Notes: generated by a model not told the origin, from the letters alone. DNA of 59,553 nt from Actinomycetes bacterium (GCA_021794995.1 JAJYPY010000002.1:1-59553); one strand, 5' to 3'; positions 7,706-18,084 are shown, counted from the first letter of the stretch. Translations and numbers: made by a program.

Positions 7706-10045
7706 TCACCGGTGGGTGCGGCGTCCGCGAAGACGTGAGCTGTTCCACACGACGAAGCCAGACGACAACGCCATCGCGCCGCCTGCGATGAGGGGATCGA
7801 GGAATCCGAAGGCAGCAATCGGAATCGCGACCACGTTGTAGGCGAACGCCCATACGAGGTTGGACCGGATCGTCCGCAACGTGCGACGGGCGAGCTCGAT
7901 CGCGCTCGCCACGACACGCAGGTCGTCGCGCACGACGATCAGGTCCGCGGCGTCGATCGCGACGTCGGTCCCCGAACCGACCGCAAGCCCGAGGTCGGCA
8001 GTGGCGAGTGCCGGGGCGTCGTTCACGCCGTCGCCCACCATTGCGACCGACCGGCCCTGTGCCTGCAGGGACCGGATGAGGTCCACCTTCTCGGCCGGGA
8101 GTGCTCCGGCGACGACGTCGTCGACACCGATCGCGGCGCCCACCGAGCGGACGGTCGGTGCGTTGTCGCCGGACAAGAGGATGCAGTGCAGCCCGAGGGC
8201 GCGTAGGGCGGTGACCGCCGCGATCGCCGATGGTCGCACGGCGTCGGCGACCGCGAGCGCCCCGACGGGCTGCCCGTCCCGACGGACGACCACCGCCGTC
8301 CTCCCCGCGCGCTCCCACTCGTCGCAGCGCGCCCGCAGCCCGTCGGACAAAGGCTCCACTCCGAGACGTGCGCGCCCGACCGAGACCTCGTGCCCGTCGA
8401 CGATCCCCGTCGCGCCGAGCCCGGGGACAGCGACGAACGACGTGACCGCTCCAAGTTCGCCGCGCGCCGATCCCGCGAGCGCGATCGCTCGCGCGACGGG
8501 GTGCTCCGAGGCGGCCTCGAGCGAGCCGGCGAGCCGCAAGAGCTCTGCGTCACCGATGCCGTGGGCGCACGCGACATCGACGACCGCCATGCGGCCTTCG
8601 GTCACCGTGCCGGTCTTGTCGAGCACGACGGTTGTCACCGCGCGCGACGCCTCGAGTGCGCTGTAGCCCTTGAAGAAGATGCCCTGTCGAGCGCCGGCGC
8701 CGGACGCGACGAAGAGCGCCGCCGGCGTGGCGAGCCCGAGCGCGCAGGGGCAGGCGATGATCAGGACAGAAAGCGCCGAGTTGAACGCGACGAGGGAGGT
8801 CGCACCGGCGAGCAGCCAGCCTGCCAGCGTCCCGAGCGCGAGGAGGATGACGACGGGAACGAACACCGCGGAGATGCGGTCGGCCAGCCGCTGCACGGCT
8901 GCCTTGTCATTCTGTGCCCGTTCGACGAGCTCGAGCATCCGGCCGAGCTGGGTGTGCGCGCCGACGCTCGTCGCGCGTACGACGAGACGTCCCGTGAGGC
9001 ACACGGTTCCGCCGATCACCATGTCGGAGGGCCCAGCGTCGACGGGTTCGGACTCTCCGGTCATGAGGCTCTTGTCGACTGCCGAAGCCCCCTCCTCCAC
9101 GTCTCCGTCCGTCGCGATCTTCTCGCCAGGGCGCACCACGAATCGCATGCCCGGTCGCAGTGTGCCTGCTGGGAGCCGGTGCTCGGTGCCGTCGTCATCG
9201 AGCACCGACACGTCTTTGGCGCCGAGTGCCGCGAGCGACCGGAGCGCGTCGCCGCTGCGCTGGCGCGAGCGCGCTTCGAAATACCGGCCGGCCAAGAGGA
9301 ACGTGGTCACGCCCGCGGCGACGTCGAGATAGATCGAGCCGCCCGAGTGGTGGGTGAGCATCGACGCGACCGATCCGCCCCCCCGCCCCGTGTCCTCGAA
9401 GAACATCGCGTAGAAGGACCAGGCCGATGCGGTGATGACCCCGAGCGAGACCAGCGTGTCCATCGTGAACGAACGGTGGCGCGCGTGACGCAGCGCAGCC
9501 TGGTGGAAGGGCCACGCGGCCCAGCTCACCACCGGTGCGGTCAGCGCGAGCAAGAGCCACTGCCATCCAGGGAACCGGACCGCTGGGAACAGCGAGAAGG
9601 CGATCGAGGTGTCGCAGAGGGGCATGAACAGGACTGCGGCGATCACGAGTCGCCGACGAAGTGAGCGGACCCGGCGATCGAGGTCCCTCGCGACGTCCAC
9701 CGCCGAGAGGGCCGCGGTCACAGACCCGGTGTCGCTCGACGGGGGTGGAGCGAGCCCGGGTGCCACGGGCGTGTCGTGACGGTCCGTCCCGAAGAGCTCG
9801 GCCGTGTAGCCGAGGGACTCGATCGCCGCAAGGAGCTCCCGGGTCGACACGGTCGTGGGGGCGTCGATCGTGGCGCGCTCGGTGGCGAAGTTGACGCGGG
9901 CTCGGACACCGTCGAGGGCGTTCAGGCGCCGTTCGATCCTCGCCGCACATGCGCCGCAGGTCATGCCGCCGACGACGACCGACAGCGAGGCCGGGGGCGC
10001 GACCCGGACGGGCTCGGCTGAGACGGGCTGTCCGGTGATCGTCAT
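7706..10045 (-). CDS. copA: Copper-exporting P1B-type ATPase
   Basis: 779 residues from the ATG giving MTITGQPVS; the longer open frame upstream is Arg/Pro-rich and unlikely. One heavy-metal-associated domain (GMTCGAC, about residue 27) is followed by the membrane metal site CPC in IACPCALG (about 431), the TGES actuator loop (about 330), the DKTGT phosphorylation site (about 475) and GDGVNDAP (about 670). These define a Cu(I)-type transporter in the cytoplasmic membrane that pumps copper out using ATP. No CsoR or CopZ gene is adjacent. The 3' end abuts the ANTAR gene tail to tail, with no room for a separate terminator. Confidence 0.95.
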   Translation of the reverse strand: MTITGQPVSAEPVRVAPPASLSVVVGGMTCGACAARIERRLNALDGVRARVNFATERATIDAPTTVSTRELLAAIESLGYTAELFGTDRHDTPVAPGLAPPPSSDTGSVTAALSAVDVARDLDRRVRSLRRRLVIAAVLFMPLCDTSIAFSLFPAVRFPGWQWLLLALTAPVVSWAAWPFHQAALRHARHRSFTMDTLVSLGVITASAWSFYAMFFEDTGRGGGSVASMLTHHSGGSIYLDVAAGVTTFLLAGRYFEARSRQRSGDALRSLAALGAKDVSVLDDDGTEHRLPAGTLRPGMRFVVRPGEKIATDGDVEEGASAVDKSLMTGESEPVDAGPSDMVIGGTVCLTGRLVVRATSVGAHTQLGRMLELVERAQNDKAAVQRLADRISAVFVPVVILLALGTLAGWLLAGATSLVAFNSALSVLIIACPCALGLATPAALFVASGAGARQGIFFKGYSALEASRAVTTVVLDKTGTVTEGRMAVVDVACAHGIGDAELLRLAGSLEAASEHPVARAIALAGSARGELGAVTSFVAVPGLGATGIVDGHEVSVGRARLGVEPLSDGLRARCDEWERAGRTAVVVRRDGQPVGALAVADAVRPSAIAAVTALRALGLHCILLSGDNAPTVRSVGAAIGVDDVVAGALPAEKVDLIRSLQAQGRSVAMVGDGVNDAPALATADLGLAVGSGTDVAIDAADLIVVRDDLRVVASAIELARRTLRTIRSNLVWAFAYNVVAIPIAAFGFLDPLIAGGAMALSSGFVVWNSSRLRGRRTHR

Positions 10046-10204
10046 CGGAAGGCGGGACGAGACGTCCGGAGGCACCACATGTCCCCGGCATTCTCCCCCG
10101 ATGGCGTGCCGTACGCACGCCGACCTTCGCCGCCACCGCGCGCCGGCAGACGGAGGGGACGGCCAGCTCCGGGCGGCTCCGGGCGGGGTCCAGGGGACCG
10201 TCCC

Positions 10205-10210
10205 TAGACT
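10205..10210 (+). promoter_or_regulatory. TAGACT -10 box upstream of dedA
   Basis: Six bases after TAGACT comes GTG at 10217, the same spacing as in the leaderless genes obgE, proA, aroG and nadD. The dedA ATG itself is 35 bases away and lacks a Shine-Dalgarno. Confidence 0.45.
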
Positions 10211-10216
10211 CCCGCC

Positions 10217-10249
10217 GTGGTGCGACCTCGGGTGCGATTGCGCGCATGA
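10217..10249 (+). CDS. Putative ten-codon leader peptide coupled to dedA
   Basis: A short reading frame, V-V-R-P-R-V-R-L-R-A then TGA, beginning with tandem GTG codons exactly where a leaderless transcript from the TAGACT box would start. Its TGA shares bases with the dedA ATG (ATGA). Since dedA has no Shine-Dalgarno, terminating ribosomes could re-initiate there. The peptide is arginine-rich (four Arg in ten). It is inferred from spacing and overlap only. Confidence 0.35.
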   Translation: MVRPRVRLRA

Positions 10250-10926
10250 CAATCCACCATCTCGTCGCCACCTACGGCTACGGCGCCGTCTTCGTTCTCG
10301 TCGCCGCCGAGAGCCTCGGCGTCCCGCTGCCCGGGGAGACTGCCCTCGTCGCCGCCGCGACGTACGCCGGGGCGACGCACAGGCTCTCGGTCTGGGTCAT
10401 CTTCGCGATCGCCGCCGCGGCCGCCATCATCGGGGACACCGCGGGCTACTGGATCGGAGACAAAGGGGGCTACCGGCTGCTCTACAAGTACGGGCGCTAC
10501 GTCCGCCTCGACGAGCCGAAGATCAAGGTGGCCCACTACCTCTTCGATCGGCGGGGAGGCGTCGTCGTGTTCTTCGGCCGCTTCGTGGCGGTGCTGCGGA
10601 CGTACGCCGCGTTCCTCGCCGGTACCACCAAGATGCGCTATCGGCGCTTCCTGGCCTACAACGCGTCCGGAGGGATCGTCTGGGCGGCCGTCTACACGTT
10701 CGTCGCGTACCACGCGGGGAGCCTGCTCACGCGCGTCTCGACGCCAGTCGACGTGGCGTTCGCGTCGTTGGCGGTGGTCGTCATCGTCATCGGCATGCTC
10801 GTGATGCGCCGGCACATGTCGGCATTGACCGCACGGGCAGAGGAGGCGTATCCCGGGCCGCTCGCACCTCCCGGGACGCGCGGCTCGCATGGCGGTGTGC
10901 CGACGGGCAAGCGGCCGTCCCCGTAG
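10246..10926 (+). CDS. DedA-family membrane protein
   Basis: 226 residues with about five hydrophobic segments. The family motifs are visible: AESLGVPLPGETALVAAA near residues 20-37, GDTAGYWIGDKGG near 63-75, and the FFGRFVAVLRTYAAFLAG segment near 105-122, whose arginines are required in studied DedA proteins. DedA proteins act in membrane lipid recycling (undecaprenyl phosphate or phospholipid translocation) and proton-dependent homeostasis. The C-terminus is a polar, Pro/Gly-rich tail. The ATG overlaps the stop of a possible ten-codon leader frame. It converges with the metallo-hydrolase gene six bases downstream. Confidence 0.88.
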   Translation: MTIHHLVATYGYGAVFVLVAAESLGVPLPGETALVAAATYAGATHRLSVWVIFAIAAAAAIIGDTAGYWIGDKGGYRLLYKYGRYVRLDEPKIKVAHYLFDRRGGVVVFFGRFVAVLRTYAAFLAGTTKMRYRRFLAYNASGGIVWAAVYTFVAYHAGSLLTRVSTPVDVAFASLAVVVIVIGMLVMRRHMSALTARAEEAYPGPLAPPGTRGSHGGVPTGKRPSP

Positions 10927-10932
10927 CCCATC

Positions 10933-11979
10933 TCAGCGCGCGGCCGGATAGAAGCACGCAGGGGTGCCCGGTTCCCGCCTTGCCCGGCCCTGGCGCTCGA
11001 GCAGGACGAGGTGCGCCAGCGTCTCCCCGTTGGCGGCACGGCGCATGAAGGCCGGGGTCTCGTCCCACGGACGTGACCACACGAGGGACGTGGTGAGCTC
11101 CCACACGGTGCTCCCCGGATGCTCCTCGAGCGCAGCCTCGATGGCGTCCAATCGGGCGGCGTGATGGCGTTCGATCTCCTCGAGGCGCGCACGCAAGCCG
11201 GTGAAGCGGTACTCGTGCGCCGGGAGGACCTCTTCGGGTGTCAGGTGGCGCATCCGTGCCAGGGACTCGAGATAGTCGCCCAAGGGGTTCGGCACCTGCT
11301 GGGAGTGGAACGCGATGTTTGGCGTGATGCGAGGCAGCACGTGGTCGCCGGACATGAGCAGGCGTCGGGTGTCGCTGTAGAGGCAGATGTGCCCGGGGGA
11401 GTGGCCGGGAGTCCAGATGGTGCGCAGGTCCCATCCCGCGAGGTCGATGGTCGTCCCGTCTTCGAGGAGCACGTCAGGCTGGGCCGTCGACACGAACGCA
11501 CGGATCTGCATCGAGGCCTCGGCGAGATCGGGCACTGTGCCGGCGGGCACGCCGCAGCTCACGAGGAGGGCGCGCATGGCCGCAATCAGCCCGTCCACGT
11601 CGGCATATCGAGCGGTCAACAGGGCGGCGTCTGCGGGGTGGAGCCCGATCCACGCTCCCGACGCCTCCCGAACGCGTCCTGCGAGCCCGTAGTGGTCGGG
11701 ATGGATGTGGGTGACGATCACCGCCCTCACGTCCCCGATGGCCGCCCCGAGCGTCTCGAGCCCGCCGGTCAGGGCGTCCCACGCCTCTTGGGTGTCCCAT
11801 CCCGCGTCCACGAGCGCCACACCGCCGCCATCCAGCTCGAGCACGTAGACGAGCACGTAGCGCAGTGGATTGATCGGGACCGGAACGGGCACCGACCACA
11901 GGCCAGGTCGCACCTGTTCGACAGGCGGGAGGACGTGGCGGTCCCACGCGTCTTTCTGTGCGGTTCCGGTGATGCGCAC
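10933..11979 (-). CDS. Metallo-beta-lactamase-fold hydrolase
   Basis: 348 residues. Metal ligands appear as THIHPDHYG (about residue 93; HxHxDH), a GHSPGHICLY segment (about 200) and SGDHVLPRITPNI (about 220), followed by the family's VLPAHEYRF. The arrangement resembles the glyoxalase II/flavin-reductase-like group of thioester or lactone hydrolases, with a helical winged C-terminal domain (LTTSLVWSRPWDETPAFMRRAANGETLAHL). The GTG start at 11979 is chosen because a TACGGT box lies eight bases upstream and the longer frame would run into tRNA-Pro. The substrate is unknown. Confidence 0.85.
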   Translation of the reverse strand: MRITGTAQKDAWDRHVLPPVEQVRPGLWSVPVPVPINPLRYVLVYVLELDGGGVALVDAGWDTQEAWDALTGGLETLGAAIGDVRAVIVTHIHPDHYGLAGRVREASGAWIGLHPADAALLTARYADVDGLIAAMRALLVSCGVPAGTVPDLAEASMQIRAFVSTAQPDVLLEDGTTIDLAGWDLRTIWTPGHSPGHICLYSDTRRLLMSGDHVLPRITPNIAFHSQQVPNPLGDYLESLARMRHLTPEEVLPAHEYRFTGLRARLEEIERHHAARLDAIEAALEEHPGSTVWELTTSLVWSRPWDETPAFMRRAANGETLAHLVLLERQGRARREPGTPACFYPAAR

Positions 11980-11987
11980 CGCACCGC

Positions 11988-11993
11988 ACCGTA
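11988..11993 (-). promoter_or_regulatory. TACGGT -10 box, leaderless
   Basis: On the minus strand TACGGT sits eight bases before the GTG start at 11979. No ribosome binding site lies between them. Confidence 0.45.
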
Positions 11994-12047
11994 GCTGGGT
12001 CCACCTTGGACGTCCGTCGGAGCGAGACTGCCCGAGCAGGACTTGCG

Positions 12048-12121
12048 TCGGGGAGGGGGGATTCGAACCCCCGACCTCGTGCACCCAAAGCACGTGCGCT
12101 ACCAGGCTGCGCCACTCCCCG
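12048..12121 (-). tRNA. tRNA-Pro (anticodon UGG)
   Basis: A 74-nt cloverleaf on the minus strand. The acceptor stem is CGGGGAG/CTCCCCG with discriminator A; the D arm is GCGC-AGCCTGGTA-GCGC; the anticodon stem CGTGC/GCACG closes loop TTTGGGT with anticodon TGG; the T arm is GGGGG-TTCGAAT-CCCCC. The 3' CCA is not encoded and must be added. A TACGCT -10-like box lies about 35 nt upstream (12156-12161, minus strand). Confidence 0.95.
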
Positions 12122-12155
12122 GCGATGTCGCCGGCGCGGCCGACGACCCTGGCCA

Positions 12156-12161
12156 AGCGTA
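12156..12161 (-). promoter_or_regulatory. TACGCT -10 box for tRNA-Pro
   Basis: On the minus strand TACGCT ends 34 bases before the 5' end of the tRNA, leaving a short precursor to be trimmed by RNase P. Confidence 0.4.
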
Positions 12162-12244
12162 GGTCGGGCGCCACCGCCGCGGCACCGACGACGCCGCGGC
12201 ACCCACGCGAGCGGCCCGCGTGGGCGTGTGCACCGGCCCGGGCG

Positions 12245-12397
12245 TCAGGCCTTCTTGCCCAGGATGCGGTTCATCTTGGTACCGCAGATCGGGCACGTTC
12301 CCTGCGCCGCCCGGCGTCCGTTGGCCAACTCGACCTCGTGCCCGTCAAAGGTCCGCTTCTCCCGACACTTCACGCAGTACCCCTCGTAGTCTGCCAT
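12245..12397 (-). CDS. 50-residue zinc-ribbon protein (DUF5679-like)
   Basis: A small gene below usual ORF cut-offs. It starts with MADYEGYCVKCREKRTFDG and ends CPICGTKMNRILGKK, so two CxxC pairs (CVKC and CPIC, about 27 residues apart) form a treble/zinc-ribbon metal site. The segment between is KRTFDGHEVELANGRRAAQG. The ATG has a strong GAGAGGAG site. Proteins of this size and pattern (DUF5679) are widespread in actinobacteria and resemble a stand-alone ribosome or nucleic-acid-associated zinc ribbon; the function is not established. It lies between tRNA-Pro and the divergent tig gene. Confidence 0.85.
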   Translation of the reverse strand: MADYEGYCVKCREKRTFDGHEVELANGRRAAQGTCPICGTKMNRILGKKA

Positions 12398-12590
12398 CGG
12401 GTGGCTCCTCTCTCGTCGCCGGGTCTTCGGGGCGTGAGCACGCGCCGCCCTCCGGTTCTGGCGCGCAAGCTAGCCGCGTCGTGCCGTCCGTTGGGGGATG
12501 GGCCCAGGCGCGACGGGGTCACGGCCCCACCGCGTCCCGGGCCACGCCACCCGGCTGCGCGCACGGCGCGAGGTGGAGATGACAGCCCGG

Positions 12591-12596
12591 TAGAGT
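12591..12596 (+). promoter_or_regulatory. TAGAGT -10 box for tig, near-leaderless
   Basis: TAGAGT ends nine bases before the tig ATG at 12606. A GGTGGAGATGACA stretch lies just upstream but no spaced -35 is clear. Confidence 0.55.
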
Positions 12597-12605
12597 GATG
12601 GTCCC

Positions 12606-14069
12606 ATGCGAGCCACCTCGGAAGCGGTTGACGGCAACAAGGTCCGTCTTTCAGTAGAAGTCGACGAGCCGGAAGTCGCCAAGGTCCTCGACGAGGCGAT
12701 CCGGGCACTGTCGCGCCAGGCCCGCGTGCCGGGCTTCCGTCCCGGCAAAGTCCCTCGCCAAGTGCTCGAGGCACGGATGGGGGGAGCCGTGGCCCTGCGT
12801 GCCGAGGCCCTGAGGGACGCAATCCCCGACTTCTACGCGCAGGCGCTCGCTGAAGCGCAGATCGATCCGATCTCGCCGCCCGAGATCGACATCACCGCAG
12901 GACAAGAGCATGGCCCGCTGGCCTTCGACGCCGTGGTCGACGTGCGGCCGGTGGTGGCGATCCCCGGCTACGCCGGTCTGCGCGTCACCGTGCCGTCTCT
13001 CGGCGTGTCCGAGTCGGACATCGATGCGCAGGTCGATCGGCTCCGCGACACCGAAGCCGAGCTCGTCTCCGTCACGCGCACGGCGAGGGACGGAGACCAC
13101 GTCACCATCGACGTGCATGGAACGCTGCCCGGAGGCGAAGACGTCGTGGCGTCCGACGACTTTCTCTACGAGGTCGGCAGCGGCAGGGTCGCCGAGGGCC
13201 TGGACGAGCAGCTGCGCGGTGCCAAGGTGGGCGACATCCTCTCGTTTCATGCGCCGGCGCCCGGCGGTGGCGACGCCGCGCCCGACATCGAATTCCGGGT
13301 CCTCGTGAAGGAGGTCCAGGAGAAGAAGCTCCCCGAGGTGACCGACGAGTGGGCCGCCGAGGCCTCGGAGTTCTCCACCGTCGAAGAGCTGCGCGCGGAC
13401 GTCCGCGAGCGGCTCGCGAGAATCAAGCTGGTCCAAGCCCAATTGTCGCTGCGTCAAGGGGCGATGGCGGCGCTCGCCGAGCTCGTCGAAGATGACGAGG
13501 TGCCCGGCGCCCTCGTCGAAGAGGAGCTGCGCCAACGTCTCTCGGATCTCGGACATCGCTTGGAGGAGCAGGGCATCGGGTTCGCCCAGTTCCTCGAGCT
13601 GACCGGCCGCGCCGAGGAAGACCTCGTCGGCGAGCTGCGCGCCGAGGCGCGGCACGCGGTGAAGGGGGATCTTGCGCTCCGGTCGCTGGCGGAGGCGGAG
13701 TCGCTCGACGTCACCGAAGAAGAGCTGGACGCCGAGCTCGAGGCCATGGGCGCACGGTTGCAGCTCGAGCCCGCTGTCGTCCGCGAGCGCCTCACGCGCG
13801 CCGGGCGGATGGCCGCGGTACGCTCGGAGCAGCGGAAGACGAAAGCACTCGCTTGGCTGCTCGACCATGTCGAGGTCGTCGACGAAGAGGGCGCTCCCGT
13901 CTCCCGGGACGAACTGCGTGTGACGCAGCGCACAGGCGAGGAGAGGACCGGCGGCGCGCCGGAGCAGGACGTGGGGGGCACCGGTGACGGTGCGGCGGAA
14001 GAGCGCGTTGAGCACGTGGCGGCAGCAGAGTCCGGCAGCGGTACGAAGGACGGGGAGATCGGACGATGA
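12606..14069 (+). CDS. tig: Trigger factor, ribosome-bound chaperone/PPIase
   Basis: 487 residues. The N-terminal ribosome-binding domain ends with the signature GFRPGKVPR (about residues 43-51), which docks on protein L23 at the exit tunnel. The PPIase FKBP-like domain spans about 150-240 ([30 protein letters not shown]), and the helical C-terminal chaperone arms follow ([28 protein letters not shown]). An acidic/Gly-rich tail of about 50 residues is typical for actinobacteria. It shares an ATGA overlap with clpP, so nascent-chain folding and proteolysis are co-expressed in tig-clpP-clpX. Confidence 0.96.
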   Translation: MRATSEAVDGNKVRLSVEVDEPEVAKVLDEAIRALSRQARVPGFRPGKVPRQVLEARMGGAVALRAEALRDAIPDFYAQALAEAQIDPISPPEIDITAGQEHGPLAFDAVVDVRPVVAIPGYAGLRVTVPSLGVSESDIDAQVDRLRDTEAELVSVTRTARDGDHVTIDVHGTLPGGEDVVASDDFLYEVGSGRVAEGLDEQLRGAKVGDILSFHAPAPGGGDAAPDIEFRVLVKEVQEKKLPEVTDEWAAEASEFSTVEELRADVRERLARIKLVQAQLSLRQGAMAALAELVEDDEVPGALVEEELRQRLSDLGHRLEEQGIGFAQFLELTGRAEEDLVGELRAEARHAVKGDLALRSLAEAESLDVTEEELDAELEAMGARLQLEPAVVRERLTRAGRMAAVRSEQRKTKALAWLLDHVEVVDEEGAPVSRDELRVTQRTGEERTGGAPEQDVGGTGDGAAEERVEHVAAAESGSGTKDGEIGR

Positions 14070-14716
14070 GCGCGATGCGAGACGACGGGTTCCGTGCCAG
14101 GGATTACCTGGTGCCGACGGTGGTGGAGCAGTCGAACCGTGGGGAGCGGGCGTACGACCTGTACTCACGCCTGCTCAGAGAGCGCATCATCTTCCTGGGC
14201 ACCCCGATCGACGACACCGTGGCGAATCTCGTGTGCGCGCAGCTGCTCTTCTTGGAGTCCGAGGAGCCTGACAAGGACATCCACCTGTACATCAACTCGC
14301 CTGGTGGGGACATCACCGCGCTGTTCGCCATCTACGACACGATGAAGTACATCAAGGCTGACGTCTCCACGTTCTGCTTCGGGCAGGCGGCGTCGGCCGC
14401 GGCGGTGCTGCTGGCGGCCGGTGCGCATGGCAAGCGCTTCGCACTGCCCCACGCGCGGATCCTGCTGCACCAGCCGTTCGGCGGCGTCGAGGGCCAGGCG
14501 AGCGACATCGAGATCCAGGCGAAGGAGATCCTGCGGATGCGCGATCTCCTGAACGGAATGCTGGCGGCAGACACCGGCCAGTCGTACGAGAAGGTCGGGA
14601 AGGACACTGACCGCGACTTCGTCATGACCGCGGACGAGGCCGTGGCGTACGGCGTGATCGACGAGGTGATCACGGCGCGCGATGTCCCGTCCCTCGAAGC
14701 GGTAGGCGCCGCCTAG
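14066..14716 (+). CDS. clpP: ATP-dependent Clp protease proteolytic subunit
   Basis: 216 residues. The serine protease triad is visible: nucleophile Ser in [13 protein letters not shown] (about residue 110), His in [10 protein letters not shown], and Asp in the [13 protein letters not shown] region. [16 protein letters not shown] forms the handle region. It assembles into a 14-mer chamber that degrades substrates unfolded by ClpX, encoded next. Only one clpP copy is in the window; actinobacteria usually carry two, so a second may lie elsewhere. The start overlaps the tig stop by four bases. Confidence 0.96.
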   Translation: MSAMRDDGFRARDYLVPTVVEQSNRGERAYDLYSRLLRERIIFLGTPIDDTVANLVCAQLLFLESEEPDKDIHLYINSPGGDITALFAIYDTMKYIKADVSTFCFGQAASAAAVLLAAGAHGKRFALPHARILLHQPFGGVEGQASDIEIQAKEILRMRDLLNGMLAADTGQSYEKVGKDTDRDFVMTADEAVAYGVIDEVITARDVPSLEAVGAA

Positions 14717-14838
14717 GAAGCGGGGGGGGATCCCATTTCTCTCGGGCCGAACGTCCCGGGAGATGCCGTGCGTTGCGGCGGGGTCAGGCAGCACAGTGCA
14801 GAGGAACGGCACCGGCAGATCGATCAGAGGAGACGGCA

Positions 14839-16122
<1,284 letters not shown>

Positions 16123-16127
16123 GCCCA

Positions 16128-17477
16128 ATGACGCCGGCGACGCCGTTCGCCTCGCTGGTGGAGGCGCTCGACTGGCTCGACGGCCACATCGACTACGAAG
16201 CGACGCTCCCGAGCCGTCGCGCCCTGCCCACGCTCGATCGCATGCGCGCGCTGATGTCGATGCTGGGAAACCCCGAGCGCGCGTACCCGGCCGTGCATCT
16301 CACGGGCACCAACGGCAAGGGATCGACGGCCGCGATGGTCACCGGGCTCTTGGGAGCGATGGGGTTGACCGCCGGCACCTACACGAGCCCGAACCTCTCG
16401 CGGGTGAACGAGCGGCTCGCCCGGGCGGGAGAGCCCATTGACGACGCGTCCTTCGTCGACGTGCTCACCCAGCTCGCGCTGGCCGAGCGGTCGCTCTCGG
16501 AGCGGCCGACGCGTTTCGAACTGCTGACCGCCGCCGCGTTCGCATGGTTTGCCGATGTCGCCGTGGACGCTGCCGTGGTCGAAGTCGGCGTCGGGGGGAC
16601 CTGGGACGCGACGAACGTCATCGACGCAGTCGTCGCCGTGCTCACGAACGTCTCGTACGACCACACCGACATCCTCGGGCCGTCGCTCGAGGGGATCGCC
16701 CGCGACAAGGCGGGGATCATCAAGCCTGGCAGCGTCGCGGTGATCGGGGAGCAGGACCCCCGACTCGTCGACATCGTGCGGTCCGTCGCAGACGAGGCGG
16801 GTGTGGCGCAGGTGTGGCTGCGCGGCGAGGAGTTCGACTGCACGGCGAACCGGTTGGCGGTCGGTGGGCGGCTCGTGGACCTGCGGACCCCCGGCGGGGT
16901 GTACCACGAGATCCTCGTCCCCCTGCACGGCGCCCACCAGGGCGTGAACGCCGCGTGCGCGCTGGCGGCGGTCGAGGCGTTCTTCGGTGCCCCGCTCGAC
17001 GCGCAGGTCGTGGCGGAAGGTCTCGGCACGGCGAGGATCGCGGGGCGCCTCGAGGTCGTCGGGCGCAGACCGCTGTGCGTGGTGGACGGCGCGCACAACG
17101 TCGCCGGCATGGGCGCGCTCGGGCGCGCGCTCGGGGACTTCTCGGTGGACGGAGAGATGGTCGCGGTGGTGGGCATGCTCACCGGGCGCGATCCGACCGC
17201 CATGCTCACGCCGCTTGCGGATGCCGGTGTCGGCAGGGTCGTCGCGTGTGCGCCGGTGTCATCGCGGGCCCAGCCTGCCGACGTCGTCGCAGAGGCGGCG
17301 AGGGCCGCCGGGATGGACGTGGTGCTCGCAGGCTCGGTCGCCGAAGCTGTCAGCGTGGCGCGCGCGATGGTGGGAGAGGACGGACTGATCGTGGTGGCGG
17401 GCTCGCTCTACGTCGTCGCCGAGGCGCGCGAGCGGTGCGTGGACGCGGCCGCCAGCACCCCGCCCGCGTCGGGTTGA
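16128..17477 (+). CDS. folC: Folylpolyglutamate/dihydrofolate synthase
   Basis: 449 residues from the ATG five bases after clpX. The Mur-ligase ATP loop is HLTGTNGKGSTAAM (about residues 59-72), followed by the omega-loop TYTSPNLSRVNERL, ELLTAAAFAWFAD, the metal-binding VEVGVGGTWDATN and YDHTDILG, and the C-terminal domain VVDGAHNVAGMGAL. It adds glutamate to folates (and dihydropteroate in bifunctional forms) in the cytoplasm. It follows clpX immediately, so shared transcription is likely. Confidence 0.95.
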   Translation: MTPATPFASLVEALDWLDGHIDYEATLPSRRALPTLDRMRALMSMLGNPERAYPAVHLTGTNGKGSTAAMVTGLLGAMGLTAGTYTSPNLSRVNERLARAGEPIDDASFVDVLTQLALAERSLSERPTRFELLTAAAFAWFADVAVDAAVVEVGVGGTWDATNVIDAVVAVLTNVSYDHTDILGPSLEGIARDKAGIIKPGSVAVIGEQDPRLVDIVRSVADEAGVAQVWLRGEEFDCTANRLAVGGRLVDLRTPGGVYHEILVPLHGAHQGVNAACALAAVEAFFGAPLDAQVVAEGLGTARIAGRLEVVGRRPLCVVDGAHNVAGMGALGRALGDFSVDGEMVAVVGMLTGRDPTAMLTPLADAGVGRVVACAPVSSRAQPADVVAEAARAAGMDVVLAGSVAEAVSVARAMVGEDGLIVVAGSLYVVAEARERCVDAAASTPPASG

Positions 17478-17532
17478 GCGCGCCAGAAAGAAGGACGCTC
17501 CCCCGAGGCGCTGCGCACGCAGCTCGGACTGC

Positions 17533-17538
17533 TAGGGT
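17533..17538 (+). promoter_or_regulatory. TAGGGT -10 box for ndk, near-leaderless
   Basis: TAGGGT ends nine bases before the GTG start of ndk, with no Shine-Dalgarno in between. Confidence 0.5.
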
Positions 17539-17547
17539 GCTCCGCTC

Positions 17548-17961
17548 GTGAGCCGGACCCTCGTCATCGTGAAGCCCGACGGCATGGAGCGCGGGTTGGC
17601 CGGGGAGATCCTCGGGCGGCTCGAGCGAAAGGGGCTGCGCCTCGTCGCCGCGGAGCTCCGCTCGATCGGCGCGGAGGTCGCACGTCGTCACTATGCCGAG
17701 CACGAGGGAAAGCCATTCTTCGACGACCTCGTTGCGTTCATCACGCGCTCGCCCGCCCTGGTCATGGTGGTGGAGGGCCCCGGTGAGGACACGTTTGCCG
17801 TCGTGCGGACGCTCATGGGAGCGACCAACCCCGCGCAGGCGGCGCCCGGGACGATCCGCGGCGACCTCGCCATCGAAGTGACCGAGAACCTGGTCCACGG
17901 CTCCGATTCCTCCGAGTCGGCACAGCGGGAGATCGGCCTGTTCTTCCCCCAGCTGCCCTGA
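17548..17961 (+). CDS. ndk: Nucleoside diphosphate kinase
   Basis: 137 residues, normal length. It begins [20 protein letters not shown], the standard N-terminal strand and Kpn-type region. Arg and Asn contacts occur around [21 protein letters not shown]. The catalytic His follows in the [20 protein letters not shown] motif near residue 115. It transfers gamma-phosphate between NTPs and NDPs. The GTG start is positioned nine bases after a TAGGGT box, which fits a near-leaderless mRNA. Confidence 0.96.
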   Translation: MSRTLVIVKPDGMERGLAGEILGRLERKGLRLVAAELRSIGAEVARRHYAEHEGKPFFDDLVAFITRSPALVMVVEGPGEDTFAVVRTLMGATNPAQAAPGTIRGDLAIEVTENLVHGSDSSESAQREIGLFFPQLP

Positions 17962-18032
17962 GCGCCCTCGGCGACACGTCCGGATCCGGCGACCCAGGAC
18001 GGCCCGGCCTTGTGCACCGGTGCACGGTCCCG

Positions 18033-18038
18033 TAGCCT
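18033..18038 (+). promoter_or_regulatory. TAGCCT -10 box for the mre operon
   Basis: TAGCCT lies about 95 bases upstream of mreB, giving a leader of roughly 85 nt. That leader carries a 10-bp hairpin and a proper Shine-Dalgarno (GGAGAGGAG), unlike most promoters in this window. Confidence 0.4.
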
Positions 18039-18054
18039 CTCGGAGGTACCCGTT

Positions 18055-18084
18055 GTCGGCGGACCGCCCCGAGAGTCCGCCGAC
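18055..18084 (+). promoter_or_regulatory. Leader hairpin upstream of mreB
   Basis: Perfect 10-bp stem GTCGGCGGAC/GTCCGCCGAC with a 10-base loop, followed by CGGACGTTTCTGG. It lies inside the predicted mre transcript, about 47 bases before the ATG. It could be a weak attenuator or an mRNA-stabilising element. Confidence 0.5.

Noticed and set aside
11980-12174. Longer N-terminus for the metallo-hydrolase
   Set aside because: It would read through tRNA-Pro and begins with Arg-rich sequence not seen in the family.
12651-14168. Very long minus-strand open frames opposite tig, clpX, mrdA and aroG
   Set aside because: They are antisense frames typical of GC-rich genes; the plus- or minus-strand partner in each case is a recognisable housekeeping protein with a start signal.
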